Shown: positions 36,289-46,615, counted from the stretch's first letter. The stretch: DNA of 64,000 nucleotides from an uncultured Aquimarina sp. (GCF_947495315.1 NZ_CANLYD010000009.1:124001-188000), one strand, 5' to 3'. Notes: generated from the sequence alone by a model not told the origin. Translations and numbers: made by a program.

Positions 36289-37269
36289 ATGCTGGCTGAG
36301 ACTATTTTTACAATTCAGAATGATCAGGATTTTGAAAAGGCCGCATTGAGAGTTTTTCAACATCAATATGTTAATTGCACGATATATCAGCGATTTTGTA
36401 ACCTTTTGGGAGTTACTAAAAGTTCCATAAAAAACAGCCGTGATATTCCATTTCTGCCTATTGAATTTTTCAAGCAAGAAAAAATTGTTAGTTCTCCATC
36501 TAATATTCAGCAAATTTTTACCAGTAGCGGAACCACAGGAAGCATCACTAGTAAACATTATGTGACTAATTTAAATATTTATGAAAGTAGTTTCAGAAAA
36601 GGGTTTCAGCATTTCTATGGAGATATCAGAGATTATACAATTTTGGCTCTTTTACCATCCTATCTAGAACGTGAAGGTTCTTCATTAGTTTATATGGCAG
36701 ACAAACTAATTAAAGAAAGTCAGGAACCGAAAAGTGGATTCTATCTGGACCAAACAGAAAAGTTGGTAACCATGTTAAAACAACTAACCAAACAAGGTAA
36801 AAAAGTATTACTTATTGGAGTTTCTTTTGCATTATTAGATCTTGTCGAAAACTATGACATCCCACTAAATAAGGATACGATTATCATGGAAACCGGGGGA
36901 ATGAAAGGTAGAAGAAAAGAAATGATTCGTGAAGAACTGCATCAGGTTCTAAAAAAGGGTTTTGGAGTATCCAAAATTCATAGCGAATACGGCATGACTG
37001 AATTATTGTCCCAAGCGTATTCTAAAGGTGACGGAATTTTTTATTGTCCGCCTTGGATGAAAGTCACAATTCGTGATACCGAAGATGCTTTAACTCCACT
37101 GCCGGCTGATAAAACCGGAGGTGTTAATATTATTGACCTGGCTAACATAAATTCTTGTTCATTTATCGCTACTCAAGATCTTGGAAAAATCCATGATACT
37201 GATAGTTTTGAGATTCTTGGTAGATTTGATCATAGTGATATTAGAGGATGTAATTTAATGGCATTATAA
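36289..37269 (+). CDS. LuxE-like acyl-protein synthetase family protein
   Basis: 326 residues of the adenylate-forming type related to LuxE, with the nucleotide-binding loop FTSSGTTGS near residue 84 and a later SEYGMTELLSQAYSK. LuxE activates fatty acids for luciferase, but here no lux genes are present and this conserved Bacteroidota version probably acts in another acyl-activation or lipid pathway. Single gene. Confidence 0.75.
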   Translation: MLAETIFTIQNDQDFEKAALRVFQHQYVNCTIYQRFCNLLGVTKSSIKNSRDIPFLPIEFFKQEKIVSSPSNIQQIFTSSGTTGSITSKHYVTNLNIYESSFRKGFQHFYGDIRDYTILALLPSYLEREGSSLVYMADKLIKESQEPKSGFYLDQTEKLVTMLKQLTKQGKKVLLIGVSFALLDLVENYDIPLNKDTIIMETGGMKGRRKEMIREELHQVLKKGFGVSKIHSEYGMTELLSQAYSKGDGIFYCPPWMKVTIRDTEDALTPLPADKTGGVNIIDLANINSCSFIATQDLGKIHDTDSFEILGRFDHSDIRGCNLMAL

Positions 37270-37509
37270 GCATTTCATAATCACCAGTTTTTTCAATAAC
37301 TAGAGATGGAGACTAACTTTTTATAATATATCCTTTTTTTCTGCAACTTTTATATTTCCAAGACGTATTTATAAGTGTAAGTAATTTTAGATTAAAAGAA
37401 TATTGGATACCATCCCTTATCTTCTAAAAACTTATAATTATGTTAAAGTTGTAATGTTCTGATTTTTTCACGACTGAATGGTTGTAACAACAAAAAACAA
37501 TTACACAAA

Positions 37510-37959
37510 ATGAAAAAGTTCATTGTCTTACTGTTTTTAGGATTAACTACTATTATAACTGCACAGCAGATTGATTACAATGTCAAAAAAGGATTTGTTG
37601 CAGAAGGATACGATGTTACTGAGTACTTTAACAATAAAGCGATAAAAGGAGCTAGTAAATTTATTACTACTCATGATAATGTGAAATATAAATTTGTAAG
37701 TCAGGAAAATCTGGAAAAGTTTAAAAGTAACCCAGAAAAGTTTATTCCACAATATGGAGGTTACTGTGCTTATGCAATAGGAGTGAATGCGGATAAAGTG
37801 GATATTGATCCTGAAACATACGAAATACGAGATGGAAAGTTGTATTTATTCTATAATTCTTGGGGAGTCAATACCTTAACTAAATGGAATAAAGAGGGAG
37901 CAGAAGATTTAAAGAATAAAGCTGATATAAATTGGCAAAAAATAAAAACGAAAAAATAA
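37510..37959 (+). CDS. secreted YHS domain protein
   Basis: 149 residues with a signal peptide ending ITAQ and a YHS-like domain (GYDVTEYFNNKAIKGASKF, then FVSQENLEKFKSNPEKFIPQYGGYCAYA). YHS domains are linked with metal (often copper) handling; the single Cys in GGYCAYA and nearby His/Asp are candidates. Function not known. Ends before a strong terminator. Confidence 0.82.
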   Translation: MKKFIVLLFLGLTTIITAQQIDYNVKKGFVAEGYDVTEYFNNKAIKGASKFITTHDNVKYKFVSQENLEKFKSNPEKFIPQYGGYCAYAIGVNADKVDIDPETYEIRDGKLYLFYNSWGVNTLTKWNKEGAEDLKNKADINWQKIKTKK

Positions 37960-38020
37960 TCGATACTATCGATATACATATAGAATGCTAAGTTTTTTTC
38001 AATAATTGATTGGTTAGTTG

Positions 38021-38064
38021 ACAAAGCCTGCTAAGAAGAGATTCTTGCAGGCTTTGTTTTTTTT
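38021..38064 (+). terminator. rho-independent terminator
   Basis: ACAAAGCCTGC at 38021-38031 pairs with GCAGGCTTTGT at 38047-38057, followed by seven T. Ends the YHS gene transcript. Confidence 0.88.
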
Positions 38065-38175
38065 GAGTTATTATAGCATTGAAATCTGATAAAATACCAT
38101 TGTTAAATATGCTGTAGGTTTAAAATATTAAGTACGAATTACTCGTTATAGATATCCAACTTAAATTTTAACACA

Positions 38176-39027
38176 ATGAAAATCAACAAGTTTATAAGCG
38201 TAACTGCTTTAGGAGTATCTGTACTATTATTTGTAAATTGCCAAAACGATTCTGTATCAGAAGAAGTGACACAAGAATTACCAAAATCCAACACCTCATT
38301 AGAAAAGTACCCGTTAACTTCGAATGAGCCGATAATTATTAAGCCTTTCTTTGGTACTGAAACGGAGTTTAGTGAAGTGGGCGGTAATCTAGTTTTGGGA
38401 GATATGATCTTATCCCCAGAACAAGTAGAAGAAACCAATAGTATTGAAAAGGGAACCATTCTTAATAATTCTTCTCGAAGATGGCCAAAATCAGGAAATA
38501 CTTATGTTGTTCCTTATCTAATAGATAATCGTTTACCCAATAAAAGTCGCGTAACCAATGCAATGAATCATTGGAAAAACAAAACTAAAGTTCGTTTTGT
38601 AAAGAGAACGAACCAACGTAATTATGTATATTTTACAGATGATGGAGGATGTTATTCTTATATCGGTAAAATAGGTGGTCGTCAGATTATATCTGTAGGC
38701 GGTGGTTGTTCTACTGGAAATACCATCCACGAAATCGGCCATGCTGTAGGTATGTTCCACGAGCAATCGCATCCAAGACGAGATCAAAATGTGACCATTA
38801 ATTTTCAGAATATCATTTCTGGTAGAGAAGGAAATTTTAGAAAAGAATCTGCCTCTAATGTAAAGACTACAAATTTTGATTTAGGATCAGTAATGATGTA
38901 CGGTTCTTTCTTTTTCTCTAAAAATGGACAACCTACAATTACCAGAAAGAATGGAAGCACCTTTAATGTACAGAGAAATGGACTAAGCACTAGAGATGTA
39001 AGAGTAGTAAATAAAATTTATAACTAA
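38176..39027 (+). CDS. astacin-type (M12A) metalloprotease lipoprotein
   Basis: 283 residues. The lipoprotein signal ends LLFVNC. After a ~70-residue propeptide-like part comes the catalytic domain with the zinc motif HEIGHAVGMFHEQSHPRRD (three His ligands and the general-base Glu) and the Met-turn SVMMYGS with the following Phe-rich stretch where astacins usually carry the Tyr ligand two residues after Met (here MMY). Flavastacin from Elizabethkingia is a related secreted enzyme. Likely an extracellular protein-degrading enzyme. Confidence 0.88.
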   Translation: MKINKFISVTALGVSVLLFVNCQNDSVSEEVTQELPKSNTSLEKYPLTSNEPIIIKPFFGTETEFSEVGGNLVLGDMILSPEQVEETNSIEKGTILNNSSRRWPKSGNTYVVPYLIDNRLPNKSRVTNAMNHWKNKTKVRFVKRTNQRNYVYFTDDGGCYSYIGKIGGRQIISVGGGCSTGNTIHEIGHAVGMFHEQSHPRRDQNVTINFQNIISGREGNFRKESASNVKTTNFDLGSVMMYGSFFFSKNGQPTITRKNGSTFNVQRNGLSTRDVRVVNKIYN

Positions 39028-39047
39028 ATTTCGCCTCATAGTATTGG

Positions 39048-39081
39048 AAAAGGCGTATATAAATATATATACGCCTTTTAT
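39048..39081. terminator. bidirectional terminator
   Basis: AAAAGGCGTATAT at 39048-39060 pairs with ATATACGCCTTTT at 39067-39079. It sits between the convergent astacin and tyrS genes. Confidence 0.85.
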
Positions 39082-39105
39082 AATATCTTTAAATCTTAGA
39101 ATACA

Positions 39106-40401
39106 CTATACTACTCTGATTACAAAATAGTTTTTCTTTCCTCTTTGTAGTAAAACAAATTGATCATTAATCAAGTCATTAGAAGTAATAGAATACCCTT
39201 CTTTTACCTTTTCTTTATTTACTGAGATAGAATTCTCTTTAAGGGCTCTCCTTGCCTCTCCATTTGACTTCAGGAATCCTGTATGTTCTGCTAATGCTCC
39301 AATGATATCTAATCCATCATTGATTAAGTCTTTAGAAGTTTCAGCTTGAGGCACTCCTTCAAAAATATCCAGGAATGTAGCTTCATCTAATCCTTTCAAG
39401 TCTTCAGAGGTAGATTTTCCGAATAATATATTAGATGCTTTGATGGCATTATCTAGATCTTGCTGAGAATGTACCATAATGGTAATTTCTTCTGCTAATT
39501 TTTTCTGAAGAATTCTCTGATGCGGAGCTTCAGCGTGTGCCGCAACTAAACTTTCGATTTCTTCTTTGGTCAAAAAAGTAAAAATCTTGATATACTTCTC
39601 TGCATCCTCATCACTCGTATTTAACCAATACTGATAAAATTTATATGGTGACGTTCTTTTGGCATCTAGCCAAACATTCCCTCCTTCAGATTTACCAAAC
39701 TTAGATCCATCGGACTTCGTAATTAATGGACAGGTTAGTGCATATCCTTTCCCTCCACCAATACGTCTTATTAACTCAGTACCTGTAGTGATGTTACCCC
39801 ATTGATCGCTACCACCCATTTGTAGCGTACATTCATGTTCTCTATATAAATGCAAGAAATCATATCCTTGCACTAATTGATAAGTAAACTCTGTGAAAGA
39901 CATTCCATCAGAAGACTCCGAAGAAATTCTGTTTTTTACAGAATCCTTAGCCATCATATAGTTTACAGTAATATGCTTACCTACATCCCTAATAAAATCA
40001 AGAAATGAAAAATCTTTCATCCAATCATAGTTATTAACTAATACGGCAGCATTAGCAGTATTACTCTCGAAATCTAAAAACTGCGCCAACTGTGATTTTA
40101 TAGCTTCCTGGTTGTGTCGTAAGGTTTTTTCGTCTAGAAGATTTCGTTCAGCTGATTTGCCAGATGGATCTCCAATCATTCCGGTGGCACCACCAACCAA
40201 AGCAAAAGGTTTATGACCAGCACGTTGATAATGTGCTAATAACATAATAGGCACTAGATTCCCTATGTGTAAAGAGTCTGCAGTAGGATCAAACCCTACA
40301 TATGCCGCTCTCATTTGTTCCATTAGGTATTCTTCTGTACCGGGCATAGCATCATGCAGCATCCCTCTCCAGCGTAGTTCTTCTATAAAGTTTACAGCCA
40401 T
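39106..40401 (-). CDS. tyrS: tyrosyl-tRNA synthetase
   Basis: 431 residues from the ATG at 40401; an upstream in-frame TTG at 40416 would add five residues but lies too close to the promoter. Motifs: HIGNL (HIGH type), GYDFLHL and QMGGSDQWGNI for tyrosine binding, KFGKSEGGN (KMSKS type), and a C-terminal S4-like RNA-binding domain. Charges tRNA-Tyr. Confidence 0.96.
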   Translation of the reverse strand: MAVNFIEELRWRGMLHDAMPGTEEYLMEQMRAAYVGFDPTADSLHIGNLVPIMLLAHYQRAGHKPFALVGGATGMIGDPSGKSAERNLLDEKTLRHNQEAIKSQLAQFLDFESNTANAAVLVNNYDWMKDFSFLDFIRDVGKHITVNYMMAKDSVKNRISSESSDGMSFTEFTYQLVQGYDFLHLYREHECTLQMGGSDQWGNITTGTELIRRIGGGKGYALTCPLITKSDGSKFGKSEGGNVWLDAKRTSPYKFYQYWLNTSDEDAEKYIKIFTFLTKEEIESLVAAHAEAPHQRILQKKLAEEITIMVHSQQDLDNAIKASNILFGKSTSEDLKGLDEATFLDIFEGVPQAETSKDLINDGLDIIGALAEHTGFLKSNGEARRALKENSISVNKEKVKEGYSITSNDLINDQFVLLQRGKKNYFVIRVV

Positions 40402-40426
40402 TGTAATATAATTCAATTAGACGCGG

Positions 40427-40434
40427 CAAAGATA
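40427..40434 (-). promoter_or_regulatory. -7 promoter element, tyrS
   Basis: On the minus strand TATCTTTG followed by CCGCG: exact TAnnTTTG, 25 bp upstream of the ATG at 40401. This short leader also supports that start. Confidence 0.6.
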
Positions 40435-40497
40435 AAAATATGGATTATATAGCGCTATGAATAACTGAGAAATCGTTTCTATCTATCTAAAGCAATT

Positions 40498-41232
40498 TTA
40501 CTCTTTAAGTTCTTGGATAAGTTGCATTGCTTTTTCTTTGTAGATTCCATTATAATTAATGATTTCTTTGAGAATCTCTGAAGATTTTTTGATTTCTCCC
40601 AACTTAAGATGTGTAAGCGCACGATACCAATTAGCAGCTTCATGATATCTGCTTTCATTACTTATCGTTTCAAACTGCAGTAATGCTTCTCGTTCTTTTC
40701 CTGTATTAAGATAACTATTACCCAGATACAACCCAAACTGTTCTAATGTAGTAAAAGAAGTAGTTTTTGTAAGTTCAGAGATTACCTTATCATAATTACC
40801 TTTAGAATAATTTTTAACGATGTCATCCCATTCATTTGCTGTATCTCCTCTCGTAATATCTTCTGCCGGATACGGTGTATAATAAGAAGCATACAAATCT
40901 GAAAAGCTATCCGTTTTGTTTAAGTTATTCCATAACAATGTTCCTACTCCAAGTATAATAATAATAGAGGCGGCAATTTTCCAATACAAAAAATAGGTAT
41001 TACTTTTAGATTGTTCTTTTTTTACTTCTGCACTGATTTTTTGTAATTTTTCTTTAAAATCAAGTGTATCTCTATCACTCAATACTTGATGTAGCTCACG
41101 TTGCTTTTCTACTTCACGTTTGAGTTCGAAATTTTCAGCTATTTCTTTTTCAAAAGCAAGTACTTCTTCCTCTGATAACGTCTGAGCAAGATATCCTTCT
41201 ATTTTTTCAAATAACTCCTGAGTTCTTTCCAT
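40498..41232 (-). CDS. single-pass membrane TPR protein, likely anti-sigma partner
   Basis: 244 residues: a cytoplasmic N-terminal part (about 1-80, helical, with EIAENFELKREVEKQRELHQ), one membrane helix (about 85-105, KIAASIIIILGVGTLLW) and a C-terminal TPR-like part (FGLYLGNSYLNTGKEREALLQFE). This layout with the gene 1 bp after an ECF sigma factor suggests an anti-sigma factor that senses through its outer TPR part. No zinc HC2 motif is visible, so the assignment rests on layout and position. Confidence 0.72.
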   Translation of the reverse strand: MERTQELFEKIEGYLAQTLSEEEVLAFEKEIAENFELKREVEKQRELHQVLSDRDTLDFKEKLQKISAEVKKEQSKSNTYFLYWKIAASIIIILGVGTLLWNNLNKTDSFSDLYASYYTPYPAEDITRGDTANEWDDIVKNYSKGNYDKVISELTKTTSFTTLEQFGLYLGNSYLNTGKEREALLQFETISNESRYHEAANWYRALTHLKLGEIKKSSEILKEIINYNGIYKEKAMQLIQELKE

Positions 41233-41233
41233 A

Positions 41234-41818
41234 TTATGATTCTTTTTCAGAAATTATTTTTAACTCCTGATATATAGGATCTTTTTCTATCTTATCTAAT
41301 AAAGATTTTTTACACTCAAATTTCTTTTTTCGTGCGTACCCTTCTGCATATCCAGTAATTCGGGCTATTTCTTTCATAGTATTCCCAGCAAAAACCAAAC
41401 TTAACACTTCTTTACACGCATCACTTAGTCTAAGGAAGTATTTGCGATACAAATGTTCGCGTTCTTTTTTCTCTATATCTTCTATAATAGACGCTTCTAA
41501 TTGTTCATCAACTTCTATTAATTCATTATCAAAGATTAACTTTCTTTTTTTGCGTAACCGACTTCTCCAAATATTCTTACAAATAGCATAAAAATAGGTG
41601 CGTATCGAAACATTAATATCCAATGTATCCGATCTTAGTTTTTGATACATCACTATCAACGCATCCTGAAATACATCTTCTGCATCTTCCTCATCACCAG
41701 AATTCTGAAGAATATAACCTCTGATATAATTATAATTTTTTTTATAGAAAGCCTTTATAACTAAAGTGTCTCCAGCTGCAATTCCTTCTAAAATTTCACG
41801 TTCTTTGGGGTTACTCAT
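41234..41818 (-). CDS. ECF sigma-70 family RNA polymerase sigma factor
   Basis: 194 residues. Region 2 is DEEDAEDVFQDALIVMYQKLRSDTLD with the IRTYFYAICKNIWRSRLRKK segment, and region 4 includes VLSLVFAGNTMKEIARITGYAEGYARKKKFECK. Transcribed with the TPR membrane protein and divergent from the TPR-CHAT gene, which is a probable target. Confidence 0.85.
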   Translation of the reverse strand: MSNPKEREILEGIAAGDTLVIKAFYKKNYNYIRGYILQNSGDEEDAEDVFQDALIVMYQKLRSDTLDINVSIRTYFYAICKNIWRSRLRKKRKLIFDNELIEVDEQLEASIIEDIEKKEREHLYRKYFLRLSDACKEVLSLVFAGNTMKEIARITGYAEGYARKKKFECKKSLLDKIEKDPIYQELKIISEKES

Positions 41819-41929
41819 AAGTTAATGTCATCAGGTAGCAATCTGTTACCTTAAAATTGCAAATTTTATTCTACAATGTAAAAGTAACATTTTTACGTTC
41901 TTTGTTATTAATAAATATAGAATTACCTT

Positions 41930-44900
41930 ATGAAACCTCTTGAATGTTATTTCAATATGACGAAATGTATTTTTTTTACACTAATAATCTCTTTGAACTA
42001 TATTAACGCGCAAAGTGTAAATGATACAATTTTAGCTTCTCAGTATTATAAAAACGCTGATTCTTTATTGACAAATAAAAAATACAATGAATCTGTCGAT
42101 TTTTTTCAAAAAGCCTTACCTATTTACGAAAAAGCGAAGGCTTGGGAAAAAGTTGCTAATTGCTATAATGAAATATCTACAATTCAATGGAAAAAGTCTT
42201 CTTATAAAGATTCATTTAATAATGCAGAAAAGGCTCTAGAAGTAATAACAAAAAATATCGAAAAAGAAAGTATACAAGAAGCTTACGCCTATGACAACAT
42301 AGGAACTTATTATGAATTAAGCCTTTATGATTATAACACTGCCTTATTTTATTATGAAAAAGCTCTTGCCATAAAAAAAAGAATTTTACCAAAACTACAT
42401 TTGAATATTAGCATTTCCCATTATTATATTGGAATAGTCTTTTTTATAAAAGGTGAATATAACAAGTCATTAGAACATCATAAAAAAGCTGTTTTAATTC
42501 AGCTTAAGGCTTTTGGAGAAAATCATAAAAAAGTGGGTAAAACTTACAACGAAATTGGAAGGGTATATATTAGAAAAAAAGAGTACAAAAAAGCTTTAGA
42601 ATATTTCAAACAATCATTAACTATTTCTATCGAAGCTTTCGGCTCTAGCAATTTAGAGGTAGCTACTAATCTAAATAATATTGGCGTTGCTCTTCGCGGA
42701 AACAAACAATACCATGAGGCTTTAATAAAATATAAAAAAGCTTTACAGATATACATAAAGCTATACGGGGATAAACATATAAGAGTTTCCAATTCCTATT
42801 ATAATATTGGACTCGTCCATTACGACTTGAAAGATTATGACAAATCTCTCGAGTTTTATAACAAAGCTCTAAATATAAGGTTAAATGAGCTTGGAGAAAA
42901 TCATCAATATGTTGCTAATTCATATCTTGTTATTGGGCTCAGTTTTGATGGAAAAAAAGAATATGAAAAAGCATTAACAAATTACAAAAAAGCAATAAAT
43001 ATAAATTTAAATCAATCCAATATTAATCACACCATGGTCGCAACCATTTATAATTATATTGGGAATACTTTAAATAAAACAAAACAATTTTCTGAAGCAT
43101 CCTCTTATTATGAACATGCCTTAAAAGTAAATGCCATTTCTAATAGTAGAAATTTACATTTTTTTGACTCAAATATCGCTTTGGAAACTTTTCTAAACAA
43201 AGCTAAAAATTTTCGACATTCCTATAGTAACAAAAAGAACATCCAAAGTTTTGAAAACTGCATACAAGTTTATCAAAAAGCAGATATGCTAATAGAGAGT
43301 ATTAGAGAAACCTTAAGTAATTATCAGGATAGAGTAACTTTTGCTAACAAAGTCAAAGAGGTATATGAAGGAGCTATAGATGCTCAATTGCTGCTTTTTA
43401 AGCATACTCAAGATGAAGATGTATTACATCAAGCTTTCCTATATGCAGAAAAAAGCAAAGCAAATATTTTAAAAGAATTGCTAAACCAGGCCGACGCTAA
43501 AAACTTTGCAGGCTTATCAACAGCTTTTATAACTTTAGAAAAAGACCTAAGAATCGATCACGCTTTTTATCAATCCCAAGTTATTAAACAACATTCTAAA
43601 CAAAAATTGGATTCTAGTAAAATATCAAAATATGAAAGCAAACTCTTCGAGATCTCTAGAAGGAAAGATTCCTTAACAGAAGTATTAGAAAAAAAATATC
43701 CTAAATATTATGAACTGAAGTATCAGAATGAAGTGATTTCGGCTGCTGATATTCAACAAAAACTAGATAACAAAACTACCTTTTTGGAGTTTTTTACAGC
43801 TGATAGTATTACCTATGCCTTTACGATTTCAAAAAGTAAAATTGGTGTAAAAAAGCTTGCCACTTTAAAGCTTACAGAAAACATAGAAGAATTAAGAACA
43901 TCCATTACTGATAAAAATACTGCTAGTTATAAAAACAATGCGTTTGAACTTTATCAACAATTGATAAGCCCTATCAAAGATCAAATCGCAGGTGATGATT
44001 TGATTATCAGCCCAGATGGCCCGTTATGGCATCTTAATTTTGATTTACTACTTACTCAACATGATGCCTCTAATAATCCGAAAAAACTATCTTACTTATT
44101 AAAAGACTATACGATTAGCTATGCTAATTCTGCTAACCTTTTGTTTACTCCTCTCAAAAGCAACGAAAAATCTAATACATTAAAGGAATGCCTGGCATTT
44201 TCGTTTTCGGATAGCACCAATATTGTTGCAAGTAAAACTCTGAGTATGGCAACCCTAAGAGATACTGGTGATGATCTTCCTGGGACCCGCAGAGAGATCA
44301 AGGCAATTGCCAATATTATAGATGGAAATTATTTTTATGGATCAGAAGCTATAGAGGCTAATTTTAAGAAAAATGCTGGTCAGTATAATATCCTACACCT
44401 GGCGTTACATGGCAAGGTAGATAATGAACGACCAGAAAATTCTAAACTATTTTTCACTCAAAGTAAAGATACCGTAGAAGATAATCTATTGTATAGTCAC
44501 GAGTTATTTGCGTTAGATATTCCGGCGGAGCTTACGGTGCTAAGCGCGTGCAATACCGGAACCGGTAAAATCGCCAAAGGAGAAGGTATTATGAGTTTAG
44601 GAACCGCATTCCAATATGCTGGAACTAAAAGTTTATTATTAAGCAGTTGGGAAGTATCGGACCAAACTACACCAGAATTAATGAAGTATTTCTATACCAA
44701 CTTAAAAGCTGGAATGAATAAAGCCAAAGCACTGCAGCAAGCCAAACTACAATATCTCAATAATACGAATCTAAATAGAACACAGCCGTTTTATTGGGGA
44801 GGTTTTTATCTGATTGGAGATACCGCTCCAATTGAATTTAGTGCTAACTACAGTCTATATTGGATAACTGGATTAGTAGTATTTATAATACTATTTTTGA

Positions 44901-44938
44901 GTATATTTTGGTTTAGAAAGAGGAAAGCTTCTTTTTAA
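41930..44938 (+). CDS. TPR-CHAT domain protein
   Basis: 1002 residues. A signal peptide (best read from the Met at residue 10, MTKCIFFTLIISLNYINAQ) is followed by about ten tetratricopeptide repeats of the kinesin-light-chain type (40-aa period, to about residue 410), a helical region, and a C-terminal CHAT domain with the catalytic pair His in LHLALHGKVDNE and Cys in LSACNTGTGKIAKGEG. A last membrane helix (about 975-997) precedes RKRKASF. The CHAT protease fold would thus sit outside the inner membrane. Divergent from the ECF sigma/membrane TPR pair. Confidence 0.85.
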   Translation: MKPLECYFNMTKCIFFTLIISLNYINAQSVNDTILASQYYKNADSLLTNKKYNESVDFFQKALPIYEKAKAWEKVANCYNEISTIQWKKSSYKDSFNNAEKALEVITKNIEKESIQEAYAYDNIGTYYELSLYDYNTALFYYEKALAIKKRILPKLHLNISISHYYIGIVFFIKGEYNKSLEHHKKAVLIQLKAFGENHKKVGKTYNEIGRVYIRKKEYKKALEYFKQSLTISIEAFGSSNLEVATNLNNIGVALRGNKQYHEALIKYKKALQIYIKLYGDKHIRVSNSYYNIGLVHYDLKDYDKSLEFYNKALNIRLNELGENHQYVANSYLVIGLSFDGKKEYEKALTNYKKAININLNQSNINHTMVATIYNYIGNTLNKTKQFSEASSYYEHALKVNAISNSRNLHFFDSNIALETFLNKAKNFRHSYSNKKNIQSFENCIQVYQKADMLIESIRETLSNYQDRVTFANKVKEVYEGAIDAQLLLFKHTQDEDVLHQAFLYAEKSKANILKELLNQADAKNFAGLSTAFITLEKDLRIDHAFYQSQVIKQHSKQKLDSSKISKYESKLFEISRRKDSLTEVLEKKYPKYYELKYQNEVISAADIQQKLDNKTTFLEFFTADSITYAFTISKSKIGVKKLATLKLTENIEELRTSITDKNTASYKNNAFELYQQLISPIKDQIAGDDLIISPDGPLWHLNFDLLLTQHDASNNPKKLSYLLKDYTISYANSANLLFTPLKSNEKSNTLKECLAFSFSDSTNIVASKTLSMATLRDTGDDLPGTRREIKAIANIIDGNYFYGSEAIEANFKKNAGQYNILHLALHGKVDNERPENSKLFFTQSKDTVEDNLLYSHELFALDIPAELTVLSACNTGTGKIAKGEGIMSLGTAFQYAGTKSLLLSSWEVSDQTTPELMKYFYTNLKAGMNKAKALQQAKLQYLNNTNLNRTQPFYWGGFYLIGDTAPIEFSANYSLYWITGLVVFIILFLSIFWFRKRKASF

Positions 44939-44997
44939 ATAAGTAAAACAAAATATTTATTACTAATTGTTTACATTAGTATGACAGAATAAATACT

Positions 44998-46008
44998 ATG
45001 ATATTAGTTACCGGAGCAACAGGTTTAGTAGGTACACATTTATTAATTAAACTGGTGGAAGAAAAACATCAGATACGTGCTTTATATAGAACAGTTGCTA
45101 AAAAGGAATATACAAAAACGGTTTTTTTGCAATGCTCTAAATCCGAAGATCTTAATGGTTTTGATACCATTGAATGGATACAAGGAGATCTTAACGACAT
45201 TCCAGCATTAACTGTTGCTTTTGAAGGAATTACTCAAGTGTATCATTGCGCTGCAATGATATCTTTTAATCCATCACATTACAAGAAACTACGCAAAATA
45301 AATATAGGAGGAACTGCCAATATTGTAAACTTATCACTGATCAATAAGATACAAAAACTCTGCTACGTAAGTTCGATTGCAACTTTAAGTGAAAACACTT
45401 CTCAAAATCCAATTAATGAAACCACGGAATGGAATCCCGAGATCTCTGATTCTGTATATGCCATCACCAAATACGGTGCAGAAATGGAGGTATGGCGTGG
45501 AACTCAAGAAGGACTTAACGCGGTAATTGTAAATCCTGGTATCATTATCGGTAGTGGTTTTTTTAATTCCGGTAGTGGATATCTATTTAAAAAAATCCAT
45601 AAAGGCATGAAATACTATACCACTGGAACTACCGGATATGTAGCCGTTGATGACGTAGTAAAGATCATGCACCGCCTTATGAATAGTGAACTAAAAAATG
45701 AGAGATACATTTTAGTGAGTGAAAACTTGAGTTTCAAAAATGCATTTACCCTAATTGCCGAAGCTCTAAATAAGCCTATCCCCAAAAAGAAAGTTTCTCC
45801 GTTTTTAATGAAAATAGCGTACTATCTACAACAATTTAGTCATTTCTTTTTCAGAACTAAACGATCGATATTCAAATCCTCTATAAAAAGTGCTTTCTCT
45901 AATTCTTTTTATGAAAATGAAAAGATAAAAAAAGAGCTTATTTATAGTTTTACGCCTGTTAATAAAGCAATAGAAACTACTGCTTCTTTTTTCCTGAAGG
46001 AGAAATAG
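44998..46008 (+). CDS. NAD-dependent epimerase/dehydratase family protein
   Basis: 336 residues of the extended short-chain dehydrogenase type with VTGATGLVGTHLLIKL at the N terminus and the active-site pair in YAITKYGAE (YxxxK). Resembles dihydroflavonol-4-reductase-like sugar or sterol epimerases; substrate unknown. Its 3' end overlaps the convergent DUF4296 gene by 32 bp. Confidence 0.85.
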   Translation: MILVTGATGLVGTHLLIKLVEEKHQIRALYRTVAKKEYTKTVFLQCSKSEDLNGFDTIEWIQGDLNDIPALTVAFEGITQVYHCAAMISFNPSHYKKLRKINIGGTANIVNLSLINKIQKLCYVSSIATLSENTSQNPINETTEWNPEISDSVYAITKYGAEMEVWRGTQEGLNAVIVNPGIIIGSGFFNSGSGYLFKKIHKGMKYYTTGTTGYVAVDDVVKIMHRLMNSELKNERYILVSENLSFKNAFTLIAEALNKPIPKKKVSPFLMKIAYYLQQFSHFFFRTKRSIFKSSIKSAFSNSFYENEKIKKELIYSFTPVNKAIETTASFFLKEK

Positions 46009-46537
46009 ATTTAGGCTTTTTTCTTTTCTTAATTGCGTTTTCTATCTCTTTCTCTATTAGCAGTTCTTCACCAATAGATTCTAGATCATTGGTTGATTTT
46101 TTTTCTACTTTGACACCTTTTGTTGCTCTTTTAATAGAATCCTTTATCTTTTTTATCGAATCTTCTTCTTTTTTTAGTTTCTCAAATTTCACCTTTGATT
46201 TCTCCAGGTTGCTTTTTACCTTTTTAAAAATCTCCTCGTATTCATCTAATTGATTTATATACCAATTATTATTCTCGGCAAATACTAAACTATCTACACC
46301 GTGTTTTTTTAAGATATATGATTCTGGGTTTATTTTTTCAATATCAAAAACCTTTTTATAACTTCCCTTTGCAGCTTTCACAAAAGCAATATCCGTAAGT
46401 ATCTCTACCATTTTATCTTCTGCTAGTAGGTTCTCCGGCTTTTGTGTTTTATCCAAACTTTGACAAGAAAAAACAATAAGAACTAAAGAAAAAAAACTAT
46501 ATACTATTCCTTTTTTCACACATTTAAATTTTATCAA
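45977..46537 (-). CDS. DUF4296 lipoprotein
   Basis: 186 residues: lipoprotein signal ending VLIVFSC, the DUF4296 core (LLAEDKMVEILTDIAFVKAAKG, with HGVDSLVFAENNNWYINQLDEYEEIF), and a Lys/Glu-rich C-terminal coiled coil and basic tail. Function unknown; it is conserved in Flavobacteriia next to the dihydroorotase and polyprenol-phosphate glycosyltransferase genes, as here. Confidence 0.85.
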   Translation of the reverse strand: MIKFKCVKKGIVYSFFSLVLIVFSCQSLDKTQKPENLLAEDKMVEILTDIAFVKAAKGSYKKVFDIEKINPESYILKKHGVDSLVFAENNNWYINQLDEYEEIFKKVKSNLEKSKVKFEKLKKEEDSIKKIKDSIKRATKGVKVEKKSTNDLESIGEELLIEKEIENAIKKRKKPKSISPSGKKKQ

Positions 46538-46615
46538 TTAATTACAAGTAAATCATAAAGTCGAGAATGTTTCTAACCACTGCGTTCTTACCATAAAAAT
46601 TTTCTAATGCTTATT

